From Brumimicrobium sp964585545 (GTDB taxonomy: Bacteria > Bacteroidota > Bacteroidia > Flavobacteriales_D > Crocinitomicaceae): 64,000 nucleotides of DNA. Shown piece after piece: positions 61,734-64,000 of this stretch. The notes below the pieces were generated by a model. It was not told the DNA's origin. It saw nothing but the letters and a program-made list of their open reading frames with translations, and did not search any database. The stretch covers positions 1-64,000 of the forward strand of contig CAZPDT010000003.1 of assembly GCA_964585545.1 (NCBI GenBank), given 5' to 3'. Made by a program: the position numbers and the translations under genes. How positions within the stretch are numbered: the stretch's first letter is position 1; each line of letters begins with the position of its first letter.

Positions 61734-63665
61734 ATGTATAGATTATTTATATTTTCTTTTTTATTGATAAGTAGTGCTGGTTTTTCTGCTCAGAGAGACA
61801 CCAGTAAGGTAGAGTGGATAAAAACGTATTTCAATGCTGTTTCTGATCATAGTGTTGCCACACCAAACAATAAATCGAGAGACAATTGGGACATAATTCA
61901 ACCACTTGTCGACAGAATAGACAGTGCAAATTACAGCATTGATTTGATGGGATATGAAATCAAAAATATGCGTGTGGGTCATGCTCTTGCCAATGCCACT
62001 CGCAGAGGCGTAAGAGTACGAGTGGTTACTGATAACTCTACCCGTAACCGGAGTCCAAAATACAACCAGCCTATGTGGGATACGCTTCGAGCAGCAGGAA
62101 TTTATAACATCGATGATGCAGGCACCGTCTATCAACCTGATGGGAGCATTGTTGAACTTTCTCAAAATCTTCCCAATGCAGGAGCGATAATGCACAACAA
62201 ATATGCAGTTTTTGATGTGCTTAGTGAAAATCCAGAAGATGATTTTGTATGGACAGGTTCAATGAATATAACCTATACGGGGCCATGGAACACCAATGTC
62301 ACTTTTGTTATAAAAGACAATGGAATAGCAAAAGCTTACAGTGAAGAATTTCAACAGATGTGGGGAAGCAAAACAGAAATTCCCAATCCCAATAAAGCCC
62401 GATTTCACAAAGACAAATACAAGGTGTCTCAAAATATACATTATGTAAATAACATTAAAGTAGAAGTTTACTTTAGCCCGATGAATAGAAATCATACCCA
62501 ACCAAGTATCTCGAAAAGAATTACCGAACTCATCAATCATTATGCTAAAAATGATGTTGAGTTTCTTTCTTTTGCAATTAGTCCTGATATTCCAATCAGT
62601 CAAGCAATGATCAACCGTTCAGGCCGTGGAGAAATCCGTTTACAAGGTGTAATTGACCCAGCTTTTTATGCGCAATATAGAAATAAAGGTCAAATATGGG
62701 CACAACCTGAAATGTCCTTTGGTAACCGCTTGGTTTTGCCTGCAAAAGAAGTAAGAAAACTCCATGCAAAAACAATCATTATCGATGCATTGTATCCTTA
62801 CCCTGAAAAACACAAAGCAATTGTTATCGCGGGATCTTATAATTTCTCAAAAGCAGCGGAAAAATCAAATGATGAAAACATTTTAATGATTCACGATAAC
62901 AAAATAGCAAATCAATTCTACCAAGATTTTATGGGCGTGCAAGGTCGTGCTTTAAAGAAATCCTATCACCGTCATCCATCAATTGATACCAATAAATGGT
63001 ACAGCAACTTCCGATTTAACCAAAATAAAGAAATTGAAATTGAGCTATCCGAAGGATTCTATTACCCTGTTCAATTACTTGGCGTAAACATCCCGCGTTT
63101 ATGGGCTGGGAGTAAAGATTCTAGTTATTTTTATGCTAAAGAGGCGCATCAATATCTGCAACAACTTTTAAAAGGAACTTCATTAAAAGTGGTGGCAGGA
63201 AAGGAAGTTCCAGAGCACAAATTTGGAAGTTTTTTTGGGTATATTAAAGCAAAAACAGACCGTGACACAATCGATGTCAATCGAAGAATGCTCTCTACCG
63301 GAAATGCCAGTTATTCTTTTTATAACAGGCAGCAAAGAGATTCTATTTTAGCATTTAAATCAATAGAAAAGCAAGCCAAAGAAAATAAACGTGGGATGTG
63401 GGCTTTTCCTGAAGCCGTCAATACAAAAATATTAAATGAGAAAGCCAGAAAACTAAAGGATTTATTTCCTTTGGACATCAATGAAGCAACTCCAAAAGAT
63501 CTCACTTATATTTCAGGAATTGGACCGAAGACTGCCCAAAAAATAATCGAATTTAGAAATGAACAAGGGGGAATTACCAATTTGGATGATCTCCTAAAAA
63601 TATGGGGCATTGGTCCAGCAACCTTAAAAAAACTAAAAGAACATTTAATAATCAAAGAAAAATAA
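61734..63665 (+). CDS. secreted phospholipase D-like / SNase-like / helix-hairpin-helix fusion
   Basis: 643 residues. A signal peptide (residues 1-19, ending SSAGFSAQ) precedes two complete PLD active-site motifs: HNKYAVFD (His154, Lys156, Asp161) and HAKTIIID (His344, Lys346, Asp351). Residues about 440-565 look like a staphylococcal-nuclease fold (VQLLGVNIPRLW, HKFGSFFGYI, KENKRGMWAF), but the positions of the three catalytic residues Arg, Glu and Arg hold Gln, Arg and Ser. Residues about 579-643 are a ComEA-type helix-hairpin-helix (DINEATPKDLTYISGIGPKTAQKII). A periplasmic or extracellular nuclease that binds DNA is the likeliest role; phospholipase is an alternative. Confidence 0.85.
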   Translation: MYRLFIFSFLLISSAGFSAQRDTSKVEWIKTYFNAVSDHSVATPNNKSRDNWDIIQPLVDRIDSANYSIDLMGYEIKNMRVGHALANATRRGVRVRVVTDNSTRNRSPKYNQPMWDTLRAAGIYNIDDAGTVYQPDGSIVELSQNLPNAGAIMHNKYAVFDVLSENPEDDFVWTGSMNITYTGPWNTNVTFVIKDNGIAKAYSEEFQQMWGSKTEIPNPNKARFHKDKYKVSQNIHYVNNIKVEVYFSPMNRNHTQPSISKRITELINHYAKNDVEFLSFAISPDIPISQAMINRSGRGEIRLQGVIDPAFYAQYRNKGQIWAQPEMSFGNRLVLPAKEVRKLHAKTIIIDALYPYPEKHKAIVIAGSYNFSKAAEKSNDENILMIHDNKIANQFYQDFMGVQGRALKKSYHRHPSIDTNKWYSNFRFNQNKEIEIELSEGFYYPVQLLGVNIPRLWAGSKDSSYFYAKEAHQYLQQLLKGTSLKVVAGKEVPEHKFGSFFGYIKAKTDRDTIDVNRRMLSTGNASYSFYNRQQRDSILAFKSIEKQAKENKRGMWAFPEAVNTKILNEKARKLKDLFPLDINEATPKDLTYISGIGPKTAQKIIEFRNEQGGITNLDDLLKIWGIGPATLKKLKEHLIIKEK

Positions 63666-63669
63666 ATCC

Positions 63670-64000
63670 ATGAAAACTAAATCCTATTCTGTTTTGCTCT
63701 TTACTGTATTGCTCTTTACGTCTTGTGCAATGAACAGAACGTTTTTAAAACCAACCCGATTGGCTGATGATGAGAAATCTGAAACTTTGTATTTTCAAGA
63801 TGATACGGTGACTGTAAAATATCTAGGAAAGAACAATCAACCTCTATTCATTCGCAAGGGCAATGACACCGTTCAATTCAACCACACCATTGAAAGTGTA
63901 ATGTTTAAAAGTACAAGTGGAAATCTCATCAATGGTTGGATGATGAAATCAAAAAACGTCCAACCCAAAGCCACGATTTTATTTTTTCATGGCAATGCCC
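63670..64000 (+). CDS. lipoprotein alpha/beta hydrolase, N-terminal part (cut by window end)
   Basis: An ATG four bases after the PLD gene stop opens a frame that runs to the window end (110 residues visible). The N-terminus SVLLFTVLLFTSCAMNR has a lipobox ending at Cys19. After a beta-rich stretch comes ATILFFHGNA, the HGN oxyanion segment typical of alpha/beta hydrolases of the YqiA/BEM46 type (DUF-like serine hydrolases). The nucleophile region lies beyond the window. It is probably co-transcribed with the PLD fusion gene. Confidence 0.75.
   Translation, partial: MKTKSYSVLLFTVLLFTSCAMNRTFLKPTRLADDEKSETLYFQDDTVTVKYLGKNNQPLFIRKGNDTVQFNHTIESVMFKSTSGNLINGWMMKSKNVQPKATILFFHGNA

Overview
The window is a 64 kb piece of an AT-rich chromosome from a member of the Bacteroidota, most likely order Flavobacteriales. 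The evidence is gene content (a bTHX-type ribosomal protein, a bifunctional ribBA, DUF4159, CarboxypepD_reg-type domains, lipoproteins with an SSC or TSC lipobox, PbpC next to an alpha-2-macroglobulin), the near absence of Shine-Dalgarno sequences, and repeated promoter -7 elements of the Bacteroidota type TAnnTTTG. The species cannot be named from the sequence. No rRNA, tRNA, tmRNA, CRISPR array or intact mobile element was seen.

Layout. 1-4.3 kb: the 3' end of an unidentified gene, two unknown small genes, then dapF, a GNAT acetyltransferase, mltG and a PyrR-like phosphoribosyltransferase. 4.7-12.8 kb: a giant thioester-type alpha-2-macroglobulin lipoprotein followed by penicillin-binding protein 1C, a known bacterial pair. 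12.9-16.7 kb: a flippase, a GT4 glycosyltransferase and an SGNH hydrolase. 16.7-18.8 kb: a decayed mobile region with two same-orientation remnants of an ISL3-like IS, a scrap that looks like an IS110 transposase end, a KilA-N gene with a small membrane protein, and an imperfect palindrome resembling an integron attC site. 18.8-21.6 kb: a compact methyltransferase / HAD phosphatase / LicC-like nucleotidyltransferase / LicD operon. 21.7-27.0 kb: housekeeping and cell-wall genes (holA, rsmE, DUF4159, murQ, a SirB1-like protein).

27.2-37.1 kb is mainly surface-polymer synthesis. One set of genes (TagD-like cytidylyltransferase, glycerol-1-phosphate-dehydrogenase-like enzyme, TagB/TagF-like transferase, second LicD, two GT2s) predicts a glycerol-phosphate-containing, teichoic-acid-like glycan in a Gram-negative lineage. 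After trmD a second set follows (rfbA, GT2, DegT aminotransferase, small initiating sugar-phosphate transferase), suggesting an amino-deoxysugar glycan. 37.2-47.7 kb is housekeeping: fmt, HU, trmH, a THX protein with a histone-H1-like Lys/Thr/Ala tail, serC-serA, a BASS-family transporter, smpB, recR, hpf and a CoA transferase. 47.7-64 kb: a large unknown secreted protein, an LptF/LptG permease with two GT4s, ribBA, a 1,734-residue secreted protein with about 17 TPR-like units and a coiled-coil tail, comB, a secreted PLD / degenerate-SNase / helix-hairpin-helix fusion, and the start of a lipoprotein alpha/beta hydrolase.

Functions are inferred from motifs visible in the translations and knowledge of the families. 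No database search was run.
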